Below are positions 1 through 6,902 of a stretch of 15,415 nt of DNA, in pieces (positions within the stretch are counted from its first letter, which is position 1; each line of letters starts with the position of its first letter). Below the pieces are notes generated by a model. The model made no database searches. It saw nothing but the letters and a program-made list of their open reading frames with translations, and was not told the origin of the DNA. The position numbers were made by a program, and so were the translations under genes. Source of the DNA: SLJK01 sp964567295 (lineage in GTDB: Bacteria; Bacillota; Dethiobacteria; DTU022; UBA8154); contig CAZMLU010000041.1 of the NCBI GenBank assembly GCA_964567295.1, positions 1-15,415 on the forward strand. The letters run 5' to 3'.

Positions 1-1136
1 AGGTGGAAGATTTAAGGGACGCATATCTGAAAGGGCGCTTCGCTTCCCTGGAGCCGGTGCAGGTGCAAGGTACTGCTCCGGCACAGGAAGAAACAGTGGC
101 AGGAGAGATAGATCTTCAATCTCTCCTGCCCGCGCCTATTTTTCATCAAGGGGATGCCGGGCCTTATCTTACAGCCGGTGTGCTTTTGGCCAAAGATCCG
201 GATACAGGGGTAATGAACAGTGGAATTCACAGGATGCAAGTGAAAGGCAAAAATAGGCTGGGGGTGTTTCTGGCCACCCCGCCTCTGTCAAATTATTTCA
301 AGAGATCTGAAGAAGAAGGTAAACCCCTGCAGGTGGCAGTAGCATTAGGTCTGCATCCAGCCGAGCTTTTAGCAGCAGCCGTTTCTCTTAAGGAGGGCAT
401 GAAAAGCAAGATCCATCTGGCCGGAGGTTTAGCCGGACGCGGAATGCCGCTTACCCCTGCCAGTTCTCTGGATATGATGGTGCCGGCCACGGCGGAAATT
501 ATCCTGGAGGGACAATTGCTTCCTGATATAAGAGAAGCAGAAGGACCTTTTGGAGAAAGTACCGGCTATTATTTTGAGGCGGAAAGCCCCATTTTGGAGA
601 TACAAGCGGTCACGTTTCGTAAGGAACCCATTCTTTCTGTCATCCCGCCCTGGGGGATTGAAACCGATATCATCCTTTCTGTATTTAGCGGGGCCGAGCT
701 TTGGAAGGAGTTGCACAGGCTTATTCCAGAGGTTAAAGATGTTACTTTTTTACCGGGGTCTCTCACCTTCCAGGGGGTTATTCAGGTGAGCGAATCACTC
801 TCCAGGGAAAAAATAAAGCAGTTAATTTACCTCGCTTTAAACCTGGATCGACGCTTGAAACACGTGGTAGTAGTCGACGATGATGTGGATATTCATACTC
901 CTAGAGAGGTTTTATGGGCTCTGGGGACACGTTTCCAGGGCTCCACTGACCTCATCTGTCTTCCGGGCCTGGAGGGGTATGTTATTGATCCTTCCACGCA
1001 GGAAGGAGAAACAGCGAAACTTGGCTTTGATGCAACCGCACGACCGGAGGGGCCGTATAGCAAGCGTTACCGGAGTCTTTCCCTTCCCCCGGAATCAATC
1101 TTAAAGGCAAAAACCATTCTGGAACAGAGGAGGTGA
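1..1136 (+). CDS. UbiD-family (prenyl-FMN-dependent) decarboxylase, 5'-partial
   Basis: UbiD enzymes reversibly decarboxylate aromatic or unsaturated acids using prenylated FMN. Only the last 377 residues are in the window. The frame is open up to the left edge, and the first in-frame GTG (position 3) has no room for a ribosome site, so roughly 80-90 N-terminal residues are probably missing compared with the usual 420-490. Numbering from that GTG, the segment MNSGIHR holds N72 and R77, spaced like metal ligand Asn168 and catalytic Arg173 of fungal Fdc1. E180-G-P-F-G-E185 matches the catalytic Glu pair (ExPxxE), and DDDVDIHTPREV at 292-303 is a further family signature. Where many relatives have a metal-binding His I see only TPPLSNYF (92-99). 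The stop overlaps the region of the UbiX start, so the two are one operon. The substrate cannot be deduced; ubiquinone or menaquinone synthesis is possible but not shown. Confidence 0.93.
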   Translation, partial: VEDLRDAYLKGRFASLEPVQVQGTAPAQEETVAGEIDLQSLLPAPIFHQGDAGPYLTAGVLLAKDPDTGVMNSGIHRMQVKGKNRLGVFLATPPLSNYFKRSEEEGKPLQVAVALGLHPAELLAAAVSLKEGMKSKIHLAGGLAGRGMPLTPASSLDMMVPATAEIILEGQLLPDIREAEGPFGESTGYYFEAESPILEIQAVTFRKEPILSVIPPWGIETDIILSVFSGAELWKELHRLIPEVKDVTFLPGSLTFQGVIQVSESLSREKIKQLIYLALNLDRRLKHVVVVDDDVDIHTPREVLWALGTRFQGSTDLICLPGLEGYVIDPSTQEGETAKLGFDATARPEGPYSKRYRSLSLPPESILKAKTILEQRR

Positions 1137-1141
1137 TGCCC

Positions 1142-1747
1142 GTGCGAATCGTAGTGGGTATATCCGGTGCGACAGGAGTGATTTACGGGATAAGGATCAT
1201 GGAAATACTGCGCGAACTAGAAGTGGAGACCCACTTGATTATCTCCGATGCCGGCAAAAAAAATATTGAATTGGAAACCGAATATGAAATAGGAAGAGTA
1301 GAAGAAATGGCTACAGAGGTTCATGATATATGCAATGTAGGAGCTTCCATATCCAGCGGTTCTTTTAGAACCCATGGTATGATTATAGCCCCCTGTTCCA
1401 TTAAAAGCCTGTCTGCTATAGCTAATTCTTTTAATAATAACCTGCTCATCAGAGCAGCCGATGTAGCTCTGAAGGAAAAAAGGAGGTTGGTCATGGTAGT
1501 CAGGGAAACTCCACTGCATGTAGGTCATTTGAAGCTTATGACAATGGTGGCGGAGGCAGGAGGAGTGCTGCTACCTCCAATGCCTGCTTTTTATAATCAC
1601 CCTGAAACACTGGAAAATATGATCGACCAGACGGTAGGAAAAGTTCTTGACCAGTTTGATATTACACATAATCTCTTTAACCGCTGGCATGGCACTGATT
1701 CGGCAAGAGAAAGAAAGAGAGTAGCCGTAAAGAGAAGTATGGTGTAA
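1142..1747 (+). CDS. ubiX: UbiX-type flavin prenyltransferase
   Basis: UbiX transfers a dimethylallyl group to FMN to make the prenyl-FMN cofactor of UbiD enzymes. With a GTG start at 1142 the product has 201 residues, normal for the family. It opens MRIVVGISGATG (flavin phosphate-binding loop at 6-12), then has MIIAPCSIKSL (80-90), the RETPLH motif (121-126) and PPMPAFY (145-151), all characteristic. Upstream in-frame GTG (1133) and ATG (1136) codons lie inside or only two bases after the AGAGGAGG ribosome site at 1126-1133. The GTG at 1142 sits 8 bases after it and yields the standard N-terminus. The gene follows the decarboxylase without a gap, so enzyme and cofactor synthesis are co-expressed. 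A hairpin at 1761-1805 closes the unit. Confidence 0.95.
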   Translation: MRIVVGISGATGVIYGIRIMEILRELEVETHLIISDAGKKNIELETEYEIGRVEEMATEVHDICNVGASISSGSFRTHGMIIAPCSIKSLSAIANSFNNNLLIRAADVALKEKRRLVMVVRETPLHVGHLKLMTMVAEAGGVLLPPMPAFYNHPETLENMIDQTVGKVLDQFDITHNLFNRWHGTDSARERKRVAVKRSMV

Positions 1748-1760
1748 AGACTTTCGTGAA

Positions 1761-1805
1761 AAAGGGACGGGAAAGGGGCCATGGCAGCCTTTTTCCCGTC
1801 CCTTT
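1761..1805 (+). terminator. Hairpin behind ubiX, probable intrinsic terminator
   Basis: A perfect 14-bp inverted repeat (left arm 1761-1774, right arm 1792-1805, core GGGACGGGAAA/TTTCCCGTCCC) lies 13 bases after the ubiX stop. The loop side can extend by GG/CC with a 2-base bulge. There is no clean T-tract after the right arm (TTTACATTTG), so termination efficiency is uncertain. Confidence 0.6.
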
Positions 1806-1831
1806 ACATTTGTAGACGGTGGCGCTATAAT
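1803..1831 (+). promoter_or_regulatory. SigmaA-type promoter for nudF
   Basis: TTTACA (1803-1808) and a perfect TATAAT (1826-1831) are separated by exactly 17 bases. A start near 1838 would leave a leader of about 80 bases before nudF. The -35 hexamer overlaps the last three bases of the preceding terminator stem. Confidence 0.65.
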
Positions 1832-1920
1832 AAAATAATATATTATTTTTCGGAAGTTATTTAAAGGTTTGTACGGTTGCTAAAGTAAAACTTTTCAGGT
1901 TGAGGAGGTTAAAAAGTCAG

Positions 1921-2466
1921 TTGAATATAAAATTTGGAGAAGAAACCATTGAAAGCAAGGAAATATTCAACGGAAAAGTCATACGCGTTCGTGTAGATAA
2001 GGTGAAGCTCCCCGATGGCAAGGAAAGTTACCGGGAAATTGTGGAACATGGCGGTGCAGTGGCCATGATACCTGTTGACGAAAAGGGAAACATTTATTTA
2101 GTTAGGCAGTACAGAAAACCTATTGAAAAAGTATTGCTTGAAATACCGGCAGGTAGGCTTGAGCAAGGAGAATCTACGGAGGACTGTGCCCGCCGTGAAC
2201 TGGCAGAAGAGATTGGTTTGTTGCCGGCTCATCTGGTCAAGCTCTCAAATTTTTATTCCTCGCCTGGTTTTTCTAACGAAGCCCTTACCATCTTTCTAGC
2301 CAAAAACTTGAAGGAAAACAAAATAGCCCCCGTTGAGGGTGAGTTTGTAGAAGTAGAAATCCTTTCTCTTTCGGAAGCACTGTTCAAAATTACCAGTGGA
2401 GAGATACAGGACGGTAAAACAATAGCAGGGCTTTTGTTAGCTCATTACTACCTGCAGAAGGAGTAG
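1921..2466 (+). CDS. nudF: ADP-ribose pyrophosphatase, NUDIX family
   Basis: The enzyme hydrolyses ADP-ribose to AMP and ribose 5-phosphate, a housekeeping clean-up of NAD breakdown products. The Nudix box GX5EX7REUXEEXGU is complete at residues 78-100 (GRLEQGE...RELAEEIGL), preceded by LLEIPA. The SPGFSNE segment and the order of the other blocks agree with Bacillus NudF. I place the start at TTG 1921, giving 181 residues. An earlier in-frame TTG at 1900 would put the GAGGAGG ribosome site (1902-1908) inside the gene, and its extra seven residues have no counterpart in relatives. The SD-to-start distance of 12 bases is rather long. The gene seems monocistronic, with its own promoter at 1803-1831 and 126 bases before hisC. 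Confidence 0.9.
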   Translation: MNIKFGEETIESKEIFNGKVIRVRVDKVKLPDGKESYREIVEHGGAVAMIPVDEKGNIYLVRQYRKPIEKVLLEIPAGRLEQGESTEDCARRELAEEIGLLPAHLVKLSNFYSSPGFSNEALTIFLAKNLKENKIAPVEGEFVEVEILSLSEALFKITSGEIQDGKTIAGLLLAHYYLQKE

Positions 2467-2592
2467 AAAAAACTGGTTTTTAATAATCCGATTCGATTAT
2501 ATTTATTATTTCAAAAGGACTTTAAGGTATCTTTGTAGAATAAGAACCTTGTTTGTTTTAATAATATATTCTGATTTGAAGGAAGTGAATTT

Positions 2593-3696
2593 ATGGAGAA
2601 AATTACAAAACGCCCCTGCTTGGAACATATTACTCCCTATGTTCCCGGTAAACCCATTGAGGAAGTAAAAAGGGAACTAGGGGTAGATGAAGTTATCAAA
2701 TTGGCTTCTAATGAGAACCCTCTTGGCCCATCTACCCTGGCCCAGAAAGCTTTAAAGGAGTTTGCATCGAAGATCAGTTTTTATCCTGATGGAAACTGCT
2801 ATTATTTGAAAAATGAGTTGGCCAGTTATCTCGGAGTAGAGGAATCTAATATTGTTATGGGAAATGGTGCTGACGAGCTGATCACCCTGGTGGGCTTGGC
2901 CTACTTAAATCCTAATGACGAGATTATCATGGCGGAGCCTACTTTTTCAGAATATGAGTTTTCCGCCAGGCTGATGGATGCTACCCCTATCAAAGTGCCT
3001 TCTCAGGATTTTCGTCACGATATGAAAGCTATAGCGGCGGCTGTTACTGATAAGACAAAAATAGTGTTTATATGTAATCCCAATAATCCTACGGGCACCA
3101 TTGTTACTAGGGAAGAAATGGAAACCTTCTTCAAAGAAATCCCCCCTGAAGTTTTAGTTGTTATAGACGAAGCTTATTATGAATATGCAAGCGACCCCAA
3201 ATACCCTCAGAGTATCGAGTTTTTAAAAGAGGGCTATAACGTTCTTATCCTGCGTACTTTTTCCAAGATATATGGATTGGCCGGATTGCGCATAGGATAT
3301 GGGTTGGCCAGAGAAAATATTGTCACCGATATCAATACTGTTCGTGAACCATTTAACGTGAATGCCGTAGCTCAGCATGCGGCTAGAGCAGCTTTGAAGG
3401 ATGAAGAACATGTAAAGGAAGGGCGCAGGATTAACGAGGAAGGTAAGAAATACTTGGCTGAAGAGTTTGAAAGGTTGAACCTTTTTCACCTCCCCACTGA
3501 GGCAAACTTTGTTTTTGTAGACGTAGGTGTCGATTCACGCAAGCTTTTCCCAAAAATGTTGCAGAAAGGTGTCATTGTACGTACCGGTGACATTTTTGGT
3601 TATCCTGATTTTATCAGGTTAACTATTGGAACCCATGAACAGAATCGTCGCTTCATTGAGGCCTTCGAGGAGAGTGTAAAAGAGCTGAAAGGCTAA
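2593..3696 (+). CDS. hisC: Histidinol-phosphate aminotransferase (class I/II PLP fold)
   Basis: HisC converts imidazole-acetol phosphate and glutamate to histidinol phosphate and 2-oxoglutarate. The 367-residue product is full length. Visible signatures are ASNENPLGPS (38-47), NPNNPTG (162-168), DEAYYEY (192-198, the Asp contacting the PLP ring nitrogen), TFSKIYGLAG with the Schiff-base lysine K225, and GLRIGYG (231-237) with phosphate-binding R233. The ATG at 2593 is preceded by AAGGAAGTG. No other histidine gene is near it, so it stands apart from a his operon. Relatives such as the Bacillus enzyme also transaminate aromatic amino acids, so a dual role in tyrosine/phenylalanine synthesis is possible but not shown. 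A strong terminator follows about 80 bases downstream. Confidence 0.93.
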   Translation: MEKITKRPCLEHITPYVPGKPIEEVKRELGVDEVIKLASNENPLGPSTLAQKALKEFASKISFYPDGNCYYLKNELASYLGVEESNIVMGNGADELITLVGLAYLNPNDEIIMAEPTFSEYEFSARLMDATPIKVPSQDFRHDMKAIAAAVTDKTKIVFICNPNNPTGTIVTREEMETFFKEIPPEVLVVIDEAYYEYASDPKYPQSIEFLKEGYNVLILRTFSKIYGLAGLRIGYGLARENIVTDINTVREPFNVNAVAQHAARAALKDEEHVKEGRRINEEGKKYLAEEFERLNLFHLPTEANFVFVDVGVDSRKLFPKMLQKGVIVRTGDIFGYPDFIRLTIGTHEQNRRFIEAFEESVKELKG

Positions 3697-3741
3697 TATG
3701 AGGATGAAAATTGATATTTGTTTCTTTTTGTTTTAGCAAAA

Positions 3742-3759
3742 CATGATCGTGGTAAAATA
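3742..3759 (+). promoter_or_regulatory. Extended -10 promoter-like motif between hisC and its terminator
   Basis: The 18-mer CATGATCGTGGTAAAATA contains an extended -10 (TGG-TAAAAT, hexamer 3753-3758), while no good -35 is visible. It matches 16 of 18 bases of the murC promoter region at 6832-6849. A transcript started near 3765 would run only about 50 bases before the terminator at 3777-3815. Confidence 0.35.
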
Positions 3760-3776
3760 CAGCGGGATCTATATGA

Positions 3777-3815
3777 AGTCCCCCGGATAGCATAATGTTC
3801 TCCGGGGGCTTTTTA
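3777..3815 (+). terminator. Rho-independent terminator behind hisC
   Basis: CCCCCGGA (3780-3787) pairs with TCCGGGGG (3801-3808), extended by AG/CT across a single T bulge. The loop has 13 bases and a TTTTT run follows directly (3811-3815). This is a typical GC-rich stem plus U-tract on the plus strand. Confidence 0.88.
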
Positions 3816-3897
3816 TTGAAACCCCAATATTGTATATTTTTGGATATTGTCTGTTTTACTCTATTAAAGCAAATAGGGCAAGGGAATGATCTTTGTA

Positions 3898-3927
3898 TTG
3901 CAGAAAATACAAAAAAAAGGATATAAT
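3898..3927 (+). promoter_or_regulatory. Promoter of the tsaE-tsaB-rimI-tsaD operon
   Basis: A perfect TATAAT lies at 3922-3927. The best -35 is a weak TTGCAG at 3898-3903, spacing 18. Transcription from about 3934 would give a short leader of about 20 bases before the TTG start of tsaE. It is downstream of the hisC terminator, consistent with an independent operon. Confidence 0.55.
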
Positions 3928-3954
3928 GAAAGTTGATAGCAGGGGTGAGTTATT

Positions 3955-4431
3955 TTGATTACTTTGGAGAGCTGCAGCCAAGAGCAGACCAGGCAGGTAG
4001 GCAGTATTTTGGGGGAGAATGTTCTTCCCGGAGCCGTTATTGCATTGAAAGGTGACCTGGGGGCCGGTAAGACCGTGCTGGCCAAAGGCGTCGCCGAAGG
4101 ATTGGGTATAGAGAAAGCAATTACCAGCCCTTCTTTTGTGTTGATGAATATTTACCACGGGAGACTTCTTTTCTATCATTTTGATTTTTATCGCTTGGAG
4201 GAGGAAGAGGAACTGATGGAATTAGGGCTAGAAGAATATTTTTATGATGAGGGGGTAGCCCTTGTTGAATGGGCCGATAAATTTCCTCACAGCCTTCCTG
4301 CAACCAGGCTTGATATATCTATAGTAAAATCTGAAGATAATCTTGAAAGTGGTCGCATTCTTTATTTTATACCTCGCGGAAAATTTGACCCAATTGTCAT
4401 AGAGGAGTTGAAAAGACATTGTTACTGTTAG
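3955..4431 (+). CDS. tsaE: tRNA threonylcarbamoyladenosine biosynthesis ATPase TsaE
   Basis: TsaE is the P-loop ATPase that cycles the TsaB-TsaD complex during formation of t6A at position 37 of ANN-decoding tRNAs. The 158-residue product has the Walker A motif GDLGAGKT (33-40), the SPSF switch segment (58-61), the HFDFYRL stretch (75-81) and VEWADK (104-109), in the order normal for YjeE/YdiB proteins. The start is TTG 3955, preceded by AGGGGTGAG (3941-3949); there is no suitable ATG. The last 13 bases overlap tsaB, indicating translational coupling. It is the first gene of a four-gene operon. Confidence 0.95.
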   Translation: MITLESCSQEQTRQVGSILGENVLPGAVIALKGDLGAGKTVLAKGVAEGLGIEKAITSPSFVLMNIYHGRLLFYHFDFYRLEEEEELMELGLEEYFYDEGVALVEWADKFPHSLPATRLDISIVKSEDNLESGRILYFIPRGKFDPIVIEELKRHCYC

Positions 4432-5132
4432 CCATTGATACTACAACAACAGTGTGCTCCGTGGCTTTGGGCGATGAGGAGAAAATTTGGGGAGAATATT
4501 CTTTAAATCTTAAAAGAACCCATTCTCAACAACTGATGCCTATTATTGTTTCTCTCTTTCATGAAACAAGAATAGAGAAAGAAATGCTCCAGGGAATTGC
4601 AGTAACAATCGGGCCAGGATCTTTTACCGGCATTCGTATAGGCATGGCCACAGCTATGGGGCTTGCTCAGGGATTGGGGATTTCCTTGGTTGGTGTTATG
4701 ACACTGGATGCTTTGGCAGAAGCTGGAGCTTGTTATCCTGTACTAATATGCCCGCTACTGGATGCAAGAAAAGACCAGGTTTATACCGCCCTGTACCGTG
4801 GGGGAGAAGTAAAGACGCGTATGGTTGAACCTGCCTCTGCTTTTTTTGCTGATGATCTTTTACGCCGCCTGGAAGCATATGAAGAAAAGATTCTGTTTCT
4901 AGGGGATCCATTGGAAAAGATCAGGGAGAAGTTCAAGCTTTCCCTGGGGCAGAAATATCTGGAGCTTCCTTATTCTTTGTCAACCAACAGAGCTTCTCTT
5001 GTTCTTCGCAAAGGCATAAGAAATTGGAACGAGAAAGGGGTAGAATCTCTATACGCCCTTAGGCCATTTTACCTTCGTCTTCCGGAAGCAGAAAGACGTT
5101 TGGAGAAGCGAATGGAAGGAGAGCAGGAGTAA
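4419..5132 (+). CDS. tsaB: tRNA threonylcarbamoyladenosine biosynthesis protein TsaB
   Basis: TsaB is the inactive ASKHA-fold paralogue of TsaD and the scaffold on which TsaD and TsaE assemble for t6A synthesis. The product has 237 residues, usual for the family. The N-terminus LLAIDTTTTVCSVAL is the phosphate-1 loop region, and IGPGSFTGIRIGM (64-76) is the clearest family motif. The start is TTG 4419, inside the end of tsaE, with GAGGAG at 4402-4407; no ATG is available near the conserved N-terminus. The stop at 5130-5132 is followed after a single base by the rimI start. Confidence 0.94.
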   Translation: MLLLAIDTTTTVCSVALGDEEKIWGEYSLNLKRTHSQQLMPIIVSLFHETRIEKEMLQGIAVTIGPGSFTGIRIGMATAMGLAQGLGISLVGVMTLDALAEAGACYPVLICPLLDARKDQVYTALYRGGEVKTRMVEPASAFFADDLLRRLEAYEEKILFLGDPLEKIREKFKLSLGQKYLELPYSLSTNRASLVLRKGIRNWNEKGVESLYALRPFYLRLPEAERRLEKRMEGEQE

Positions 5133-5133
5133 G

Positions 5134-5577
5134 TTGCAGCTAAAGATATTTCAAATGGAAAATGAAGACTTGGAGCAGGTTGTTCGTATAGAGAGGAGTT
5201 CTTTCCGACATCCCTGGTCAATTAGCTCTTTCCAGGGAGAAATGCGAATAAACAAGTACGCTTACTATATAGTAGCCAAAGAGAATGCTGATGATCTTGT
5301 GATCGGTTATACGGGAACGTGGATGATATTTGAAGAAGCCCATATAACAACTATGGCAGTAGATCCGGATTTCCGCAAGAAGGGAGTAGCAAACTTTTTG
5401 ATGAAACATTTATTGCGGAAATTCAAAGATAGGGGGGTGACCTATAGTTTTTTGGAAGTGAGAAGCTCGAACTATCCCGCACAGAAGCTTTACGAAAAAT
5501 ATGGATTTACCATAGCCGGAAGGCGGAAAAATTACTATTGCGATGAAGATGCAATTATTATGGTGGGCCATTTATAG
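5134..5577 (+). CDS. rimI: Ribosomal protein bS18-alanine N-acetyltransferase (GNAT)
   Basis: RimI-type GNAT enzymes acetylate the N-terminal alanine of ribosomal protein S18. The 147-residue product has the acetyl-CoA-binding R/QxxGxA loop as RKKGVA (81-86) after the beta4 strand ITTMAVDP, the LEVRSSN segment (107-113) with the likely catalytic Glu, and AQKLYEKYGF (116-125) with the conserved Tyr. The start is TTG 5134. The first ATG (M8) would remove the first beta strand that relatives share. Placement between tsaB and tsaD is the standard Bacillota arrangement, where some family members may also associate with the TsaBD proteins. Confidence 0.92.
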   Translation: MQLKIFQMENEDLEQVVRIERSSFRHPWSISSFQGEMRINKYAYYIVAKENADDLVIGYTGTWMIFEEAHITTMAVDPDFRKKGVANFLMKHLLRKFKDRGVTYSFLEVRSSNYPAQKLYEKYGFTIAGRRKNYYCDEDAIIMVGHL

Positions 5578-5590
5578 GGAGAGTGTTTAA

Positions 5591-6610
5591 ATGTCTCGAA
5601 AAAACGTAATTCTCGGCCTGGAAACCAGTTGCGATGATACAGCCGCTGCCGTAGTTGTTAACGGAAGAAGCGTTTTAAGTAATGTAATATCTTCCCAGGA
5701 CAGTTTGCATCACCGCTTTGGAGGGGTAGTCCCGGAGATAGCTTCGCGGCGCCACCTGGAAATAATTAACCCCCTTATTGAAGAGGCTATGAGGAAGGCA
5801 GGAATTAGCTTAAATGAATTAGATGGAATAGCTGTATCTTGCGGGCCTGGCTTGGTTGGTTCCCTGCTGGTGGGGGTATCGATAGCTAAGGCCCTTTCCT
5901 TTGCGTTAGAGGTGCCTTTGATACCAGTTAACCACCTGGAAGGTCATGTTTATGCAAATTATTTGACCGGTTCAATAATTACCTTTCCTTTTATTTGCCT
6001 TGTTGTCTCCGGAGGGCATACCTCTCTTCTATATGTGCAGGATCACGGCAAGATAGAAGTGATTGGGAAAACGCGGGACGATGCAGCTGGCGAGGTTTTT
6101 GATAAAATTTCTAGAGCACTAGGCTTAGGTTTTCCAGGGGGGCCTGTTATCGAACGCCTTGCTCAGCAAGGAGATGCCACCGTCTTTACGTTTCCGCGGG
6201 CTTTAATGGGAGAAGATGGGAAACTGGATTTTAGTTTCAGTGGAGTAAAGACCGCTGTTTTAAATCGTATCCGCCGGGAACAAGAAAAAGGTTCTCATGC
6301 AGATTCTTCTGATCTCTCTGCCGCTTTTCAAGAAGCAGTGGTGGAGGTGTTGGTGGAAAAGTCTGTTATGGCAGTCGAGCAAAAGGGGACAATGCAGTTT
6401 TTACTTGCCGGAGGGGTTGCTGCTAATGGAGAGCTAAGAAGAAAGCTTCGCTTTAAATTAGAGGCAGAAGGAATTGAGGTTATTGTTCCCCCTGTGGAAT
6501 TATGCACTGATAACGGAGCTATGATCGCGGCAGCTGGATATTATCACCTGAGAAGAGGTGTTCGAGCTAATTGGGATTTAAACGCGCTTCCTAACCTAGA
6601 AATCAACTAA
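5591..6610 (+). CDS. tsaD: tRNA N6-adenosine threonylcarbamoyltransferase TsaD (Gcp/Kae1)
   Basis: TsaD transfers the threonylcarbamoyl group from threonylcarbamoyl-AMP to A37 of tRNA. The 339-residue product is full length. The metal site is visible as HLEGH (H115, H119) and CTDNGAM (D307). Other motifs are GLETSCDDT (9-17), SCGPGLVGSLLVG (83-95), VSGGHTSL (139-146) and LAGGVAANGELR (272-283). The start is ATG 5591 with AGGGAGAG upstream, 13 bases after the rimI stop. It is the last gene of the operon. The partner that supplies threonylcarbamoyl-AMP (TsaC/Sua5) is not in this window. A DnaA-box cluster begins 33 bases after the stop codon. Confidence 0.97.
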   Translation: MSRKNVILGLETSCDDTAAAVVVNGRSVLSNVISSQDSLHHRFGGVVPEIASRRHLEIINPLIEEAMRKAGISLNELDGIAVSCGPGLVGSLLVGVSIAKALSFALEVPLIPVNHLEGHVYANYLTGSIITFPFICLVVSGGHTSLLYVQDHGKIEVIGKTRDDAAGEVFDKISRALGLGFPGGPVIERLAQQGDATVFTFPRALMGEDGKLDFSFSGVKTAVLNRIRREQEKGSHADSSDLSAAFQEAVVEVLVEKSVMAVEQKGTMQFLLAGGVAANGELRRKLRFKLEAEGIEVIVPPVELCTDNGAMIAAAGYYHLRRGVRANWDLNALPNLEIN

Positions 6611-6642
6611 TAATTTAGTTTTATGTCACCCGATGTAAAAAC

Positions 6643-6728
6643 TGTGGATAGAACCATCAGGTAATGCTCAAAATAAGGCTTTTCCTGTGGATAAACCTGT
6701 GGATACTGTGAATATTTTCTGTGGAAAA
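6643..6728 (+). other. DnaA-box cluster between tsaD and murC
   Basis: Reading the complement of the box consensus TTATCCACA, five same-strand sites occur: TGTGGATAG (6643-6651), TGTGGATAA (6686-6694, perfect), TGTGGATAC (6698-6706), TGTGAATAT (6707-6715, two mismatches) and TGTGGAAAA (6720-6728). The last four lie within 43 bases. No dnaA, dnaN, rpmH, mnmG or rsmG gene is nearby and no clear unwinding element is visible, so this looks like a non-origin DnaA-box cluster for titration or regulation rather than oriC. The flanks are AT-rich and non-coding. Confidence 0.75.
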
Positions 6729-6770
6729 TCTTTGTGTAATACCTGATTAAGTCATAAAACGTGAATATAT

Positions 6771-6810
6771 CAGCTCAAGGAACGTTACATAATTCCTTCT
6801 CCTTGAGCTG
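6771..6810 (+). terminator. Hairpin between DnaA boxes and murC, possible terminator of the tsa operon
   Basis: An 11-bp perfect inverted repeat CAGCTCAAGGA (6771-6781) / TCCTTGAGCTG (6800-6810) encloses 18 bases. An alternative inner pairing AAGGAA (6777-6782) / TTCCTT (6793-6798) also exists. No T-run follows (CTAATCATCTCTTT), so this is either a weak terminator or another structured element. Confidence 0.45.
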
Positions 6811-6831
6811 CTAATCATCTCTTTAGTTAAT

Positions 6832-6849
6832 CATGATTGTGGTATAATA
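6832..6849 (+). promoter_or_regulatory. Extended -10 promoter of murC
   Basis: TGTGG-TATAAT (hexamer 6843-6848) fits the TRTGn extended -10 of Gram-positive sigmaA promoters. The -35 region (about 6820-6825, TCTTTA) is poor. It overlaps the palindrome AATCATGATT (6829-6838). The leader to the murC start would be about 50 bases. Confidence 0.6.
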
Positions 6850-6902
6850 AATAATAGTGGCATAGGTTTTCTATTTGCGATTTGTGAAAAGGAGGAGATT
6901 GT

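Noticed and set aside
1136..1141. ATG 1136 as ubiX start
   Set aside because: Only two bases from the AGGAGG site; GTG 1142 has an 8-base spacing and the standard MRIVVGISGATG N-terminus.
3856..4179. Minus-strand ORF of 107 codons opposite tsaE
   Set aside because: It is antisense to a well-supported tsaE, shows no recognisable domain and crosses a promoter region.
6611..6902. Chromosomal origin oriC
   Set aside because: DnaA boxes are present, but there is no dnaA/dnaN/rpmH/mnmG neighbourhood, no clear AT-rich unwinding repeat, and the flanking genes are tsaD and murC. A non-origin cluster fits better.
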